This document shows, piece by piece, positions 1-12,900 of a stretch of 64,000 bases of DNA. The position numbers and the translations under genes are program-made. This DNA is from Arctopsyche grandis. Its lineage: Eukaryota > Arthropoda > Insecta > Trichoptera > Hydropsychidae. Position 1 is the first letter of the stretch. The number at the start of each line of letters is the position of its first letter. The stretch lies in NCBI RefSeq assembly GCF_051622035.1, contig NC_135358.1, forward strand, positions 24,556,501-24,620,500, written 5' to 3'. The notes under the pieces were generated by a model. It worked only from the letters and a program-made list of their open reading frames with translations. It searched no databases and was not told where the DNA came from.

Positions 1-1274
1 ATCGCATGATATAATTTTGTGATTTAACAAGCAATTTAAAAATCAATACTGACAGATTAAAAGATAAAACGATTTCGTACCAATTTTTCAATTGTTCATA
101 AAAACTGTATTTTCACCTTACAAAGGTGTATTTTTTTAAAAATCATATTAGATAGATTTAAAATATATAGAAAACAAATATGTACACGTACAATGTAGCT
201 TTATTGATGACCATTAATTGTAAGCATTTTTAATGGAAGAAAATATGTCCCTATTATTAGTTGGAATCATGGTGAAAAATTCAAACAAAATTTAGCAAAC
301 ATAAGTATTTAATGGTAAACGGATTATTCCGCAAAAAGCGATATAGCCCATGTCACTAAAATCTCGATCACGCGAGTTCTCGTTATTACAATATTTGGCG
401 TGCGTAACTTACTTTCGATTGATGGAGTTTTTAGGTGCCGGATGTGCCGCAAAAAGTGCGCGAGATCACTTTTTGCGGAATAATCACCGAACCGTATTTA
501 ATGAGGGGGGGGGGGGTCAAACAGATGAAAATATTTATATTGCGAATTCATTATAAAAAATAATTTAAGCAAAAAATCCAGATTTCCTCTCTTATTATAA
601 AACTCTTGAATTATTTTGGATAATTTCTATTATTTTTGGGGAGGGCTAGAACCCCTACCCTCCGCTGAGTGTGTCACTGCATATGTAAATGAAATATAAA
701 TTATGCAACACTTTATTAAATGAATATTATGTAGTTGATTTATCAAATTAACAGATTAGTTTTTCCAAACATTGTATATTGTACTGTGTAGATGTCACAT
801 TTATTGAAAAATAAACTGGGCATTCAATTTGTTGCCCAAGAAAAATATTAGACGTGTCCATAACTTTTTGTATATGGTATGTTTATGTTGTATATACTTG
901 AGGATAATTAGGAGTATCAGTTTTAGCTTAGTGCTACATATCCATAAAAACATCTTAAGGAAAAAGTTGAAATTTCTCAAGAATGCAATTATCAATACTT
1001 CGTATATAAATAAACAACATGTATGCATGTATGTACATACACACATGTGCATATATTAGCATCAACACGAATCAAATAATTTAACAATCAGACTCAATTG
1101 AACACTAAATGATCTTCAATTTATCAATTTAGAAATTGTACTAAGGACAAAATAGAGCTCACCTGTCAAAAGGCATTCCTTCCAACTTGAATAAGTGGAC
1201 AGTATTCATCTTTTAATGTATAATTTAAGCTTTGCATGCAATGCATAATTTAATCAAACATTTTATTTTTTCAG
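1..1274. other. UGT intron or upstream region, no coding exon seen
   Basis: AT-rich DNA upstream of the first visible UGT exon, most likely the long intron 1 as in the paralogue. It holds one short inverted-repeat element (314-494), a poly-G run near 506-517 and TACATA-type microsatellite sequence near 1020-1050. The open frames here overlap each other on opposite strands and have no coding character. Confidence 0.6.
314..494. mobile_element. Short MITE, family A copy 1, with 8-bp target-site duplication
   Basis: Inverted terminal arms: GATTATTCCGCAAAAAGCGA (from 322) faces its complement ending at 485, with 20 of 21 positions identical, and the similarity extends outward. TATTTAATG lies directly outside both ends (306-314 and 495-503), so an 8-bp target-site duplication as in hAT elements is likely. 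The interior shares GTCACTAAAATCTCGATCA with the element at 25714-25878. No protein-coding capacity. Confidence 0.75.
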
Positions 1275-2988
1275 ACTACGAACATAGAAAATTTGAATGA
1301 CATAGGTTTAAACGGATCTTACATTATTCCAACGATGACTTTTGAACAGTTAATAGACATGACAGAGTTCACAAACGAAAGAGACATAATAGATCTATGC
1401 CTCAAAGCATGCGAAACAGTTTTGACACACCCAGCCACTGTAGAAGTCCTTCAACAAGACTTTGATTTGTTCATAACAGAAGTATTCGGATCCGATTGTT
1501 TTCTTTCAATAGGCCATAAGCTTGGTACGCCAACTGTGGGAATTATAACGAGTGTCCTTTTACCCTGGATGAGCGACATGATAGGCACTCCAGATAATCC
1601 TTCATATATACCTGGGTATTTTTACTGGTTTTCTCAACACATGACATTCTATGAAAGAATGTACAACTCATTAACAAATTTCGGAATGAAATTATACTAC
1701 AATATGTACTCTGTTGAACCATCACAAATAATAGCTGAAAAAGCGTTCGGCTCACTGCCATCGCTGAAACGACTTTCGCAAAATTATAGTCTTTTATTAA
1801 CCAATACACACAATAGTATAAATCCTGTAAGACCATTGGTTCCGCAAGTTATTGAAATTGGAGGAATGCACATTCCAAAACAACTAGGAAAATTACCTAC
1901 AGTAAGTAAGAACTTCTCATATATTTTGATTTAAAAAAAAATGAATTACAATTGAAAAAATTTTAGGATTTGGAAACCTATCTCAATAAATCGACTAATG
2001 GTGTTATTTACTTCAGCCTTGGATCAATAGCTCAAGTAGAAACTATGAAAAAAGAAAAAATAGATGCCTTAATTCAAATTTTAGGTTCTTTAAAACAAAA
2101 TGTTCTTTGGAAAGTTGATGCCAGCTCGTTGAAAAAAATTCCTTCAAATATTAAAACAGTATTATGGTCACCGCAATTGGAAGTACTTTGTAAGTACATA
2201 TTATTACCAATAAGTATTTTAGTTTCAATGTTGTATCTAATTTTTAAAGTGTAAAATATATATACATAAATCAATTTCTAAATTTATTTAAAAGATAAAA
2301 ATTTCACGTATTGAACGAAATAGAAAATTAATAATTTGCAAAGCAAAGAACTAATGGATTATTTCATTTATAACTATCATTGTGATAAAACCTGATTGCA
2401 GGTCACCCAAATATAAAGTTATTCATAGGTCATGGTGGATTATTAGGATTGCAAGAAGCGATATACTGCGGTGTTCCAATGTTGGGAATACCAGTTTTTG
2501 CAGACCAGGCACATAACTTGGCCCAAGCCACAAGGAAAGGAATGGCCAAAATGTTAGACTACAAATACTTGAATAAAAAGTCATTTCAAAAAGTATTGAA
2601 TGAAATGCTAACAGATAAGTCGTGAGTATTATATTATCAAACCAATGAACGAACATTTTAATTATTTAATACAAATTTTCTCTACTTCATTTTCAGATTT
2701 TCGTCAAAAGCTAAAGAGATATCTGAATTGTTTAAAGATAGACCCCTACACCCGTTAGATAAAGCTATTTACTGGTTGGAATATGCAATAAAACATAAGG
2801 GTGCATATCATTTGAAATCTCCATCATTAGAATTAGAGTGGTACCAATATTATCTTTTTGATGTGATTATTTTCGTAATATTTTCGATTTTGATAATTAT
2901 TGCAATGATTTTGATGATTTTAAAGTATATTTATAGTTATTTTTGTAAAAATAAAGATCTTACACAAAAAGAACAAAAGAAAGACTGA
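1275..2988 (+). CDS. UDP-glycosyltransferase (UGT), 5'-partial: last four coding exons
   Basis: Transfers a sugar from a UDP-sugar to small lipophilic acceptors in the ER lumen; insect UGTs serve detoxification and pigment or odorant clearance. Four exons chain in frame: 1275-1901, 1967-2189, 2402-2621 and 2697-2988 (stop TGA). They encode about 453 aa: the end of the acceptor half (DLFITEVFGSDCFL, GTPDNPSYIP), the UDP-sugar binding signature (FIGHGGLLG, then CGVPMLGIPVFADQ), and a C-terminal membrane segment followed by a short Lys-rich tail ending QKKD, typical of ER type I UGTs. Exon phases match the second UGT at 12710-15754, with identical lengths for the 223-nt and 220-nt exons, so the two are tandem paralogues. 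The first exon (signal peptide and N-terminal beta strand) is not recognisable in 1-1274 and should lie upstream of the window. Confidence 0.93.
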
Positions 2989-3980
2989 AGGATCATATAA
3001 ACATGTACATAAACTAAAACTAAATGTAAAATTTTCTTTTAAAAATTAAATTACATATGTATTATCATACATAATGCATCATTAATGTACCTAGATATAG
3101 TTGATAACTATGCCTAGTCAAGATGAGAGTAATGTACTCGAATGTCACCACATTAAACGGTTTTATATAATTACTCAATATCTACTGAGGCTAACTGTGA
3201 CAACTACATATTATATGTTATTTACCTCATGACTCCATGTAAGCAGCAGTTTTTTGCCAGATTCACGAATAATAAATAATAAAAAAGCAACTCTTGCATT
3301 ATTCATGAAATAAGCATTATTTTCCCCATTGTCACGAATTTGATGTAACAGGCATGTTTATATGAATGTAAATAGTGAAAAAATGTGCGTATTATACATA
3401 CAATACAATGGATGGGAATATCTTGATCAAAATTTGTGTAAATGCCGTAGTATCAATTAAAATAATTTTTCAATTATAGAAAAAAATGCTTATAAAATTA
3501 TTATTTTTTTTTTAAATTAAAAGGTATTACTATAATAATGTTACTTGAGAAAAGAAAATAAAAACCTGATATTACAAAAATATTATTTTATTTTAAATTG
3601 CGATTTAAAAGTAAAAATGTAAATGACAAACAAAATTAAATAACAGAAAGAGATATTTCCGCAAATGCATTTAATTACAAATTGATTTTTATTAAATATC
3701 AGAAACAAATATTTAGCTACATACAATAATTATGCATCTAAATTAACTATAACATATTTGTATACATCTTTAAAGTTGTTTATGCATATATGTAAATCTT
3801 TTTTATGAATTCAGATCATTCCATTAAAACTGAAAGTTTGGAACACACGCACACATATAGAATGGTGGTATCATTGCGTAAATTAAAAATAATACAAAAT
3901 TATTAGAAATAGTAAGGACATTAATTATTCTATTCATAAATTCATCTAGTCAAATTTTAAAATACAAATAAACAGCACAA
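2989..3980. other. Convergent intergenic: 3' ends of UGT and NAA40
   Basis: About 1 kb of AT-rich DNA between the UGT stop codon and the NAA40 stop codon on the other strand. Candidate polyadenylation signals are present (AATAAATAATAAA near 3269). I see no coding exon, RNA gene or repeat here. Confidence 0.6.
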
Positions 3981-6900
3981 TCAATGGTGGTGATGTCCAC
4001 CTTGACAGCATTGGTGTGAGGATGCTGTCAAGAGATCGGCAGCTCTCACCGCAGGCTTGCTGGGCGCAGGCACAGTTCGATTCATCTTCGGATTATGTTT
4101 ACTCAATATTTCATATGGTATTTTTTCTTCTTCATCCGGATTGGTTTCGTCTGTTGAGTATCTACATTGGTGGTCAAATAAGCAATTATTAAATACATTC
4201 ACATATATGTACATAAGTTACTTACCTATGACTATTAAAATGTTTTTGCTTTTTTTCAAGAACATACCTGAGTGCTTTGAAGAAACATATTGAAGGTTTG
4301 TTGTTAAGTAGGACGGTAAGTATAACTTTTCGCATCTGGTTTGTGAAAGCAATGAGCTCTAAGGTATGCAGAAGAAAGCTTCCCAAGCCTCGGCGTTGTG
4401 CCCATGGTTCCAGTTGTAGTTCATAGCTGAAACATAAATTGAATTTATATTAATTATATGTATGTAAGTATGATGCTTTCTATTAAACAACGTAAAAATA
4501 AATGAAGTAGGGAAAAAATTACAGTCAATTCCTATTACATACATAGTACTATTATACAAATGAAGAAAGAACAGATAAATAGATGTGTAATTATAAAATA
4601 ATAGAAATTCCTATTTATCTATCATAAAAGACAAACAAAAAAATGACATGCATGCATGAGACATTATACGTATGATGCAAGATTATATAATGAATGATAT
4701 ATTCATATTTCACTACTAAATATTACATCATGTAATTGAAGTGTCTCTTTATAAAATTGTAAAACACGTATGATTTATACTACCACCTATATAAAACAGA
4801 TCTAATATATAATTTCGAAAGAGACTTTGTATATATATATATGTATGTATTGTTCGTTTGTAACTTTGTAAACATGTCAAAATTTCCATGACGACATGGG
4901 GACGGGCCTTCAGCCCCGGGGTGCAGGCGCCGGATTCTGGTATACATATAATTTCGAAAGAGACTTAGTATATATGTTTGTTTGTTCGTGACAGTCTAGA
5001 GAAATGTTATAATAATAGAAGTGGCTTTAGGCGTTATATTGTTGTCAATCGACGATTGTCCACAGACATTCCTAAATAATTTTAGCATCAGTCGTATTTG
5101 ATACTTGGTGGTCGACGTATGTCCGATAAAAATTTTTCTGGGCAAGTGCATCGTTAAAAATTGCACGATGCATTCAAAAACACATAATAAACAACATGGG
5201 ATACATTTTTATAAGTAAATAGTGTTGTACCCATTGAAATTTCAACGGGTGGTTTCGGAAACATATTGATACATGATTAAAAATAAAGTTACAATACGTA
5301 TAGTAATAATTAATCGGAAGCGGAACTAAAACAGAAATCGGGAATCGGAATTGAAATAGGAACTGAAAATGGAGTCCGTATCTGAAACAAAAGGGAATCC
5401 AAAATCGGAAATCAAAAAGGTATCAGGATCTAGAACTGAAACACCCCAGCCGCCGCCACCCCGCGCCCTTGCGGCCACCCCGGGGTTATCGCCCCGAGAC
5501 TACTGCAAATCGAAATCAAAACGGGTGGTTTCGGAAAGGAATTGATACACGAATTAGAAATTACGAATTACGAAGTGGTACGCCCCTCACTTCCCATTCT
5601 GAAATCAAATCGAAATCAAATACGAAATGAAAATCGAAATCGCATTGAAAATCGATTCACTCGATCACCACCATCCGCGACAGCCGACTACCGAACGCTG
5701 ACGACTGCCGAAAATGCGCGATTACGTACCGAATACTCGGCTGTGATTGGTTCCCCATTCTTGTCCACTATTGATCATTTAAGTAACATATTATTCAATT
5801 AACATCGTATATGAAAGTTTTCATGAAAGCGTCATGGCGACAACTAGCATTCAGCAATAGCATACGCATACGCGTAGAATATTGCGTAGTTATGGAAACG
5901 GTACGCGTGTATTGAAACAATAAATGTATTCCAAAGGGCGCTTCTACTATTATAACATTTCTCTGTAAGTCAATTCAATAAAAAAAAACAAATGAATATT
6001 CCAATAAATTTATATAAAATAAAGCTATTCAAACAAATTTAATATAATGTTTCCTATAAGATTAGTCATGTTTAAGCGGTTTATATTACAAATACCGAGC
6101 GAAGCCGGGTAAAACCACTAGTATATTATACATACAATAGAACCTCGATTATTTACATAAACAATTTTTTTTAACATATATATAAAACTATGTATGTGTG
6201 CATATTTTAACATACATATGAAAGTGTCCATAAGTCTGAGGATGGCAACTTTGTGTAAAGTTGTGAAAAAATCACGAAATAAAGAAATCGAAGGCCATGT
6301 GATTAATTCAAAAACGATCATCTGAACCTTATCAATCCACATTTAGTCTGAAATCTCACTCAAACTACCGTCTGCAGGACATATTCTGGTTTGTGGCCGT
6401 ATTTTATCTAGCCCTCAACCGATTTCCAAATTGCAATAACCTGGTTTAGCCTGATCTTATTTACTTTATTTTAAATATCCCTATGTGGTCCTCGTCCTAA
6501 AAAGTTTAGAGGTCCCTATTCTGAATAGTACAAATCTACTGTATTCTTTGAGATAAATTAATAAACTATATATTTTAGCAAATAATTTTCGTTTATCTTA
6601 GCAAGAGTGCAAGCCTTGAACGTGTTGTGATATAACAAATGAAAAAAAAAGTAATTTTAACACGCTTACGTATTGAATAAATTGGAACAAGGAAGTGAAA
6701 CATATGCAATAACATATATTAACCTTGTAAAAGTCAGCAAAGATTCTCTTATTATTGCGTAATGTATGTATGATAGAATAAATGAAAAAAAATATCATAT
6801 CAATGAATATTTTCTGTTTAATTTTTATCATATAACAAATGACCTTTTCTTTGGTTGAAGAATCTGTGTATCAAATTTAGTTAGTCAATCAATTGACAGG

Positions 6901-9900
6901 TCATTTGATTCTTTTACATGTAGTATGTAGTTTCTACGAACGATAAACTCCAAAGTACAAGATTACATTACCGAAATGACGCAGTAATAAATAGTAAAAT
7001 TCTGGTTTTGATATCGGCGCGTGCTTTCACTATCTACAATCTGGGGGTGTTAGGGTCGAGTTCCAATTTGAGTGAGCGACGATAACAATAAACTCTAGAC
7101 GGCATCCGCTACTCGATAACGAATCATCAGTTATTGCCACCGAACACTTCTTCCGTAAAATTCAAACACTCATGGACCTATTTTGTAAGCAGAAATATAT
7201 GCCAATGTCATGCAATAGTCAAACTAGAACAGATAATGTGGTCAACTTTGATCCTACATATATTGAAATGGCCAGATTTGGATGAGCTTCTTCAAAGATG
7301 AATTGATCTTTAGGTCAAAGGCTAGGAGAATTTTATAATTTATTTAATTGAGAGGTCGATGACAGTACAGTATATAACAGTATGAACGCATCTCGATTTT
7401 TGCTTAAGTTACACATCTAAGGCCATTGGAGACATTGAACTCGGACAACGTGTTTATAGATAATTTTAGGTAGTATGTAGTAAGTTTGACAGAAATATGT
7501 ATGTTTAATTTATTTTACGATTTCTATAAGAAAAATGATAACCTCAATAAATGCTAAGAGCTTTGCAAAAAAAAAAAATTATCAGCTTACTTCTGTCTAG
7601 TTACACAGCACAACAAACTAAATATTGAAACTAATTATAAGAGCAATTAATTGATATTATCTTGAAATCATGTAAAAACAACATGCTCAGAACATTAAAA
7701 TCATATTTGTAAATTCAAATTATGTAATAGATAAAGTTTTACATGTGTATATATATGTACATAAAATGAAAATGAAAAATTATTGTACACATATTATACA
7801 TCGTATGTACATAAGGATCAAACTTAAAAGAATTAATGGAAATTGGTGATTTTTGATAATAAAATATTAATTAAGTGAATTTGGGAATTTCCAGTTCTTT
7901 TGATTTTTAATCAATAACGTATAATAGAATTTGTATGGCAAAAATTACACATAATCACTCTGAAGGATTGTAATGAGTCACTAAATATTTTTTGTAAAAA
8001 TTTACACGGTTTTTCCAAATAGAGATCATAAAACTCCCTCCCCCCCCATTTCCTACTTAAATTAATGTAATGAATTTTTAATCACCTTCAAAATATATAA
8101 CATGCATTCTTGGAGAGTTTATTTCAACTGTCAAGTTTTAGAAATTGCTCTAAGAATCATATTCTAAGACGATTTTAGCCGCACTTATCGGTTTTATTAA
8201 CTTTTATTTTCAAAAAAAACTTTTTTAAAAAGCATTAATTTTCAGAATATCAGTTAAGATGAGTATTTATAAGATTTTATCAGATCACAATTCCGATCCA
8301 AAGTTAAACCATTAAAAATTATTTTATTTTATCAAATTAAGACGCAAGAATACCAGGATAAGATTTAATGCTTTTGTCATTCATTCAATATATCATGCAC
8401 AGTCCATTCATTGTGTTTTATCTCACTCTGTTGTAGATAATTATCACTCCCCGTTATTTTATGTGAAATCTTAATTTTAACACATGGTAAATTACTGTGC
8501 AAATTTACAATTTTCAAAACGCTTAAAAACACTAACAAGGATATCACGCATGTAAATAAAAACACGTAATTTCTAAAGACTTGTGTGAATATTACAAGTT
8601 CACGTGCTTGCCTCTTGAACGTGAAATTAACACATCATTGTAAACAAATTGTAAAACATTATTTGTAAATCATAGATAAGTAAGATTCTTAAAAGGATTT
8701 TTTTTTCTTAATAAGTGGAACTACCGCTATTTACAAAAGTACCATATTTTACTTAAAACATCAGTAAGTTTAAGGTCAGGTTCCCTTAAATATTTTAACG
8801 TACACACGGCAATACGAACCGCAAACATGTGCGAGGCGTTGTACATTCGAACGAACGTGATCGCCACAAATCAATATCACAAATAATTCTCTAATATCTA
8901 ATTCATACGAATAGATTGTCGAATCACGAGAACACCACTTTCGAATTGTTTATCGCAATTTAGGATTTGAAGCATAAAATTTCTATAATAACAATTGAAA
9001 ATAAATATAGTATGAAGTAATAATTCAATTGAGTATTATTACTTCAATTGAGTATTAGTATTCAAAATATACAAAGATATGCCGGAGTTCAGTTCGAGTG
9101 CAAGGTGATAAGTGCAAGTTAATAACATTAACAAATCCATATCGGTCGATCAAAAAATAGTAAACATTCTTATCAATATATATTTGTGAGAATGTGCGTG
9201 TAAATAAAATAAAAATATTTAACTTTTTGGTGGTTTAATATCGGAAGTCAAATGCAGTGTCTGAATGTAAAATCTAACTTTGACATATGTAGATCTAAAA
9301 ACGTATTATAATGCTGCTCATACAGTTTTTGTGTACCAAGCGATGTGAATCACAACCAGTATGGGAGAGTGAAAACCCTATGGGCTACAGCCCTCCCGGT
9401 ATAGTCCATATACATACTATTTTTGATGCCCATATGGGCTGCGGTCTACAGCTCTCCAAGTATAGTGCATTTTTGCTTGCATTTGGTCACCGGTATGGTC
9501 AACGAGCTACTACAGCCCAATTCATCTATGCAGCCCCCCACTGTGAACTCTCACAAGCCGCCACTGGTGAAAACAATATACATATGCGCAGAATTTATTT
9601 TTCAAACCCAAAAGTTAAATAGTTAAATCATTTTTTGAATAATCTTTTAATTTAATTTCTATTTTTTTTCTTATGTTAATTTGAAATTTCATGTATGATT
9701 ACGTGTATGCTTTAGTTTATTACTACCAGCGGAAACCTATAATTGGTCTTTTATTATATACTTTACTATTTGTTCTGTTTTGTAATTAAGACTGTTGGTT
9801 TTCCTTAAATAAAATTAAAAAAAAAAAGAGTTTATGTATAGATGATTAAATTGGCATGATTGGGTCAAGTGTATATTTAAGTTGGTATGTTGCAAAACGC

Positions 9901-12900
9901 TGCGCCCAAACGACAGTTCAAGTCGGCTAAACAAGTCTAATTGCTAATAAGCTAACCTTACCGGGTGTCCCTTCAAGAATTGAATTCTAAATATGTAAAT
10001 AAAAATTTACCAACTCATATAATTCGACAGCTTTAAGCAAAATATTATGTAAGGCAATACTATTGTATAATATTTTTTGTACCTGACTTGTTCCAAACGT
10101 AAATATGTATATTAAGAGAAACCCTAATTTTGTTACCATTCCTTTCTTCGATATATATATATTGAGTGTATGTATATATTGAGTGAATGCGACAATATAT
10201 ATCAATATATATATTGAGTGAATGCGACAGTTGCGCTTCGACCAGATAAAACGTATTTTAAATTGACAAAATTGAGGTTTCGTATTCTACTATTTTCTCC
10301 TCCAAAACTGGACCAATTTTTAAAAAAATTTCATCATCGGTATGAGAAAGATACTTTCTGTGCATCTATCGGCGTATTTTTTTTTAAATCGACCGTTAAA
10401 TAAGCACGCTGGGCTCGTTTCGTGGGTGTAAAAAAGAAGCGATTTTATAGATGTTTGGCGGCTCCTAACTCATATAAAAAATAATTAATCAAAAAAATAA
10501 AACGATAGATGCACCCCAATGGTGGATATCCATAGCATATTAAAAAATAATTTCTCTAGTGCCATAATTGAGGAAGGGAGAAGTATAGTACGTTTGTATG
10601 GACAAGGCGCTGCTGTCCAGCCCTCTTAAGCATGAATATTACAGTATAAAATACAAGGGAGCTTCAGAGGTTTTGTTAATTACGTATATAGAAACAACAT
10701 ACATAAAAAATGTTGATAATGCAATGGCTCGTGCCATTGATCTTCCTGAACTTTGTAATTGAGACAACGCAATTCCACAATGGACTTTTGTAAACTAGTA
10801 TGTTTCAAACAGAACAGGTTCGGCCCTGTCAAAGTTTATGTGTAATCGGTGTGAAGCTAGTTATCACATTGGTTGGTAATTGATACTAGTCTTAATGATC
10901 AACAGAGTAGAGTAACATATAGTATCTAAGGGGTCAAAAGATGAAACTAGATACGTGTCACTATTCCTTACTCAATTAATTGAAAAACTACATGCATGGC
11001 TACTCAGTCAAATCGAAAACGAGTCGAGTTGACGAATTTTTTTCTACTTTCATGTCCTCGTAGCGTCTGCCAAAAGTATTTGAAGATTAGTCTTCACTAT
11101 AATTTTTTCAATTTACCTTCGATAAGAGCAAGGTCATGATCTCGTTATCTACTTCCTTTCAAATTTATTCTTAGGAGGAAGTAGTAGACTACAGTGAAAT
11201 AGAACATAATAAAAAGTAATCCAAATAAACTTTTTGATTTGAAAACGTTAAGCAAGATAAATTCAGAGATTATCTGCGAAACGTGTGCAATTCTAAATTG
11301 TTCAGCATTAAATTCGCAATATGGAGGTCACTATCGTGAAACATTTGTAGTTCAGCGTGCCAAGTCTAACAGTGCGAAGCACCCGAACGCAATGTCAATG
11401 TTTCCGTTGGTTTGTGTGCAAACAAATCAGGGTCATATTATGAACAGGAAGATGAGCGTGGATATAAAATGCAACGTCTTTCTGCGACAAAACCAATTAT
11501 GCAAAAAAATGTTGAGGATATTAGAAATAAATATTTTAATCAAAATATTTACATTATAATACTAGAGAAAACGAGTGACCTAATAAATATCGACACAAAA
11601 CCAAAACAAAAACAAACGTCACTTTTTTGGCACACTTTTAAATGGTTTTAATTTAATGTATTATATATATGTTGATCCTAATTTCAGAGGCGTTAACCCA
11701 AATCGAAATCATGGTTTTATTTATTATTAAGTATAAAAATTATATAAATTGAATGAATTCGTACACTTTCTCAGATTTCGTTAAAATAAAACGCAGATGT
11801 CTAATGTTTTTGCGGAAAATCGACGATCCAGAAATCATTTCGGTTAATTCATTATTATTTCGTAAACAATTGTAATGTTTCAATTAAAGCTTATAGATAA
11901 GCGTACATGCACTTTATCATTGAATTTAATTTGAAAGAAAGCGAGACCATATCTGTATTAGACGATACGACTAGAGCAAGTTTGAAATCACTCAAATGCA
12001 AAAGGCAGTATTGAAAAATTACTTAGTAGTACGCCAATTTTAAAGAAAAATTTCAATTTAAAACACATTACGACAAACGCGTAAGCACGTTAAATTAAAT
12101 TACCTGCCTGACATCCATAAATGCATAGTCATTAGCATTGCCTAAATAGATTTTCGAAACAATCAATCATTACCAGTTAGTACGAAATCCCCGATAATGA
12201 TAGTAACAGTTCTCAATTGTATATTAGCTATTGCACATGACGAAGAAGATGACAAACGCATTTTGGCAAGACATGAAAATTACCGTCACGAACGGCAAAT
12301 TCCCCACCACCAGACCCACAAAATATACGAGTTTCAAGTTCCAAATTGAGCATTGCAAGGGGGAAACTCGCAAGGTGTAGAGCTGATTTTCGATTAGCGT
12401 CCGCACCCTGGACCTGACGGTGACGTTGTGCAAAGCCAATCAGGAATTCCAAGATCAGATCCGTTGGTCGCTAGATCCGGTAACGACTAGTCCAGAACGA
12501 TCGATAAGATCGTCAAAAGAAAAACTCTCGCAGAGCGCCAGTATCGGTCAGGCATCGGTAGAGAGAGCACACTAACATAATACCAGGTCTTTTATCGAAA
12601 GTTCTTACCTTAGGGTGGGTATGCCCTGGATGAAAGCAAAGTCTACACGAGCGCGAATCTACTTTGGTAGATAACAGTTCAGTTTGGAAGAGACGAGATA
12701 GACGTAGACATGGATATAAGGATTGGTTCTTGGATTTTGCTCTTGGTGGCTGGAAGCTTAATAACATTGACTGAAGGAGCCAACATCCTGGCTATATTTC
12801 CCACTAATACTCACAGTCACTATGTTATGTACGGAAGCGTGATGAGAGAGTTAGCTCGACGTGGACATCATGTTACTGTCGTCAACCATTTTCCTTCGGT

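Noticed and set aside
5542-5802. 86-aa frame rich in Asn, Arg and Ile
   Set aside because: It translates a degenerate AATCGAAATC-type tract inside the Helitron-like element.
9311-9626. Two overlapping open frames (103 and 67 aa) on the plus strand
   Set aside because: They cover an imperfect internal duplication (GGGCTACAGCCCTCC and GGTCTACAGCTCTCC), overlap in different frames and match no family I know; they lie inside a NAA40 intron.
11239-11651. Overlapping open frames of 106 and 79 aa
   Set aside because: No recognisable domain, no supporting splice context, and AT-biased composition; likely chance frames in intron DNA.
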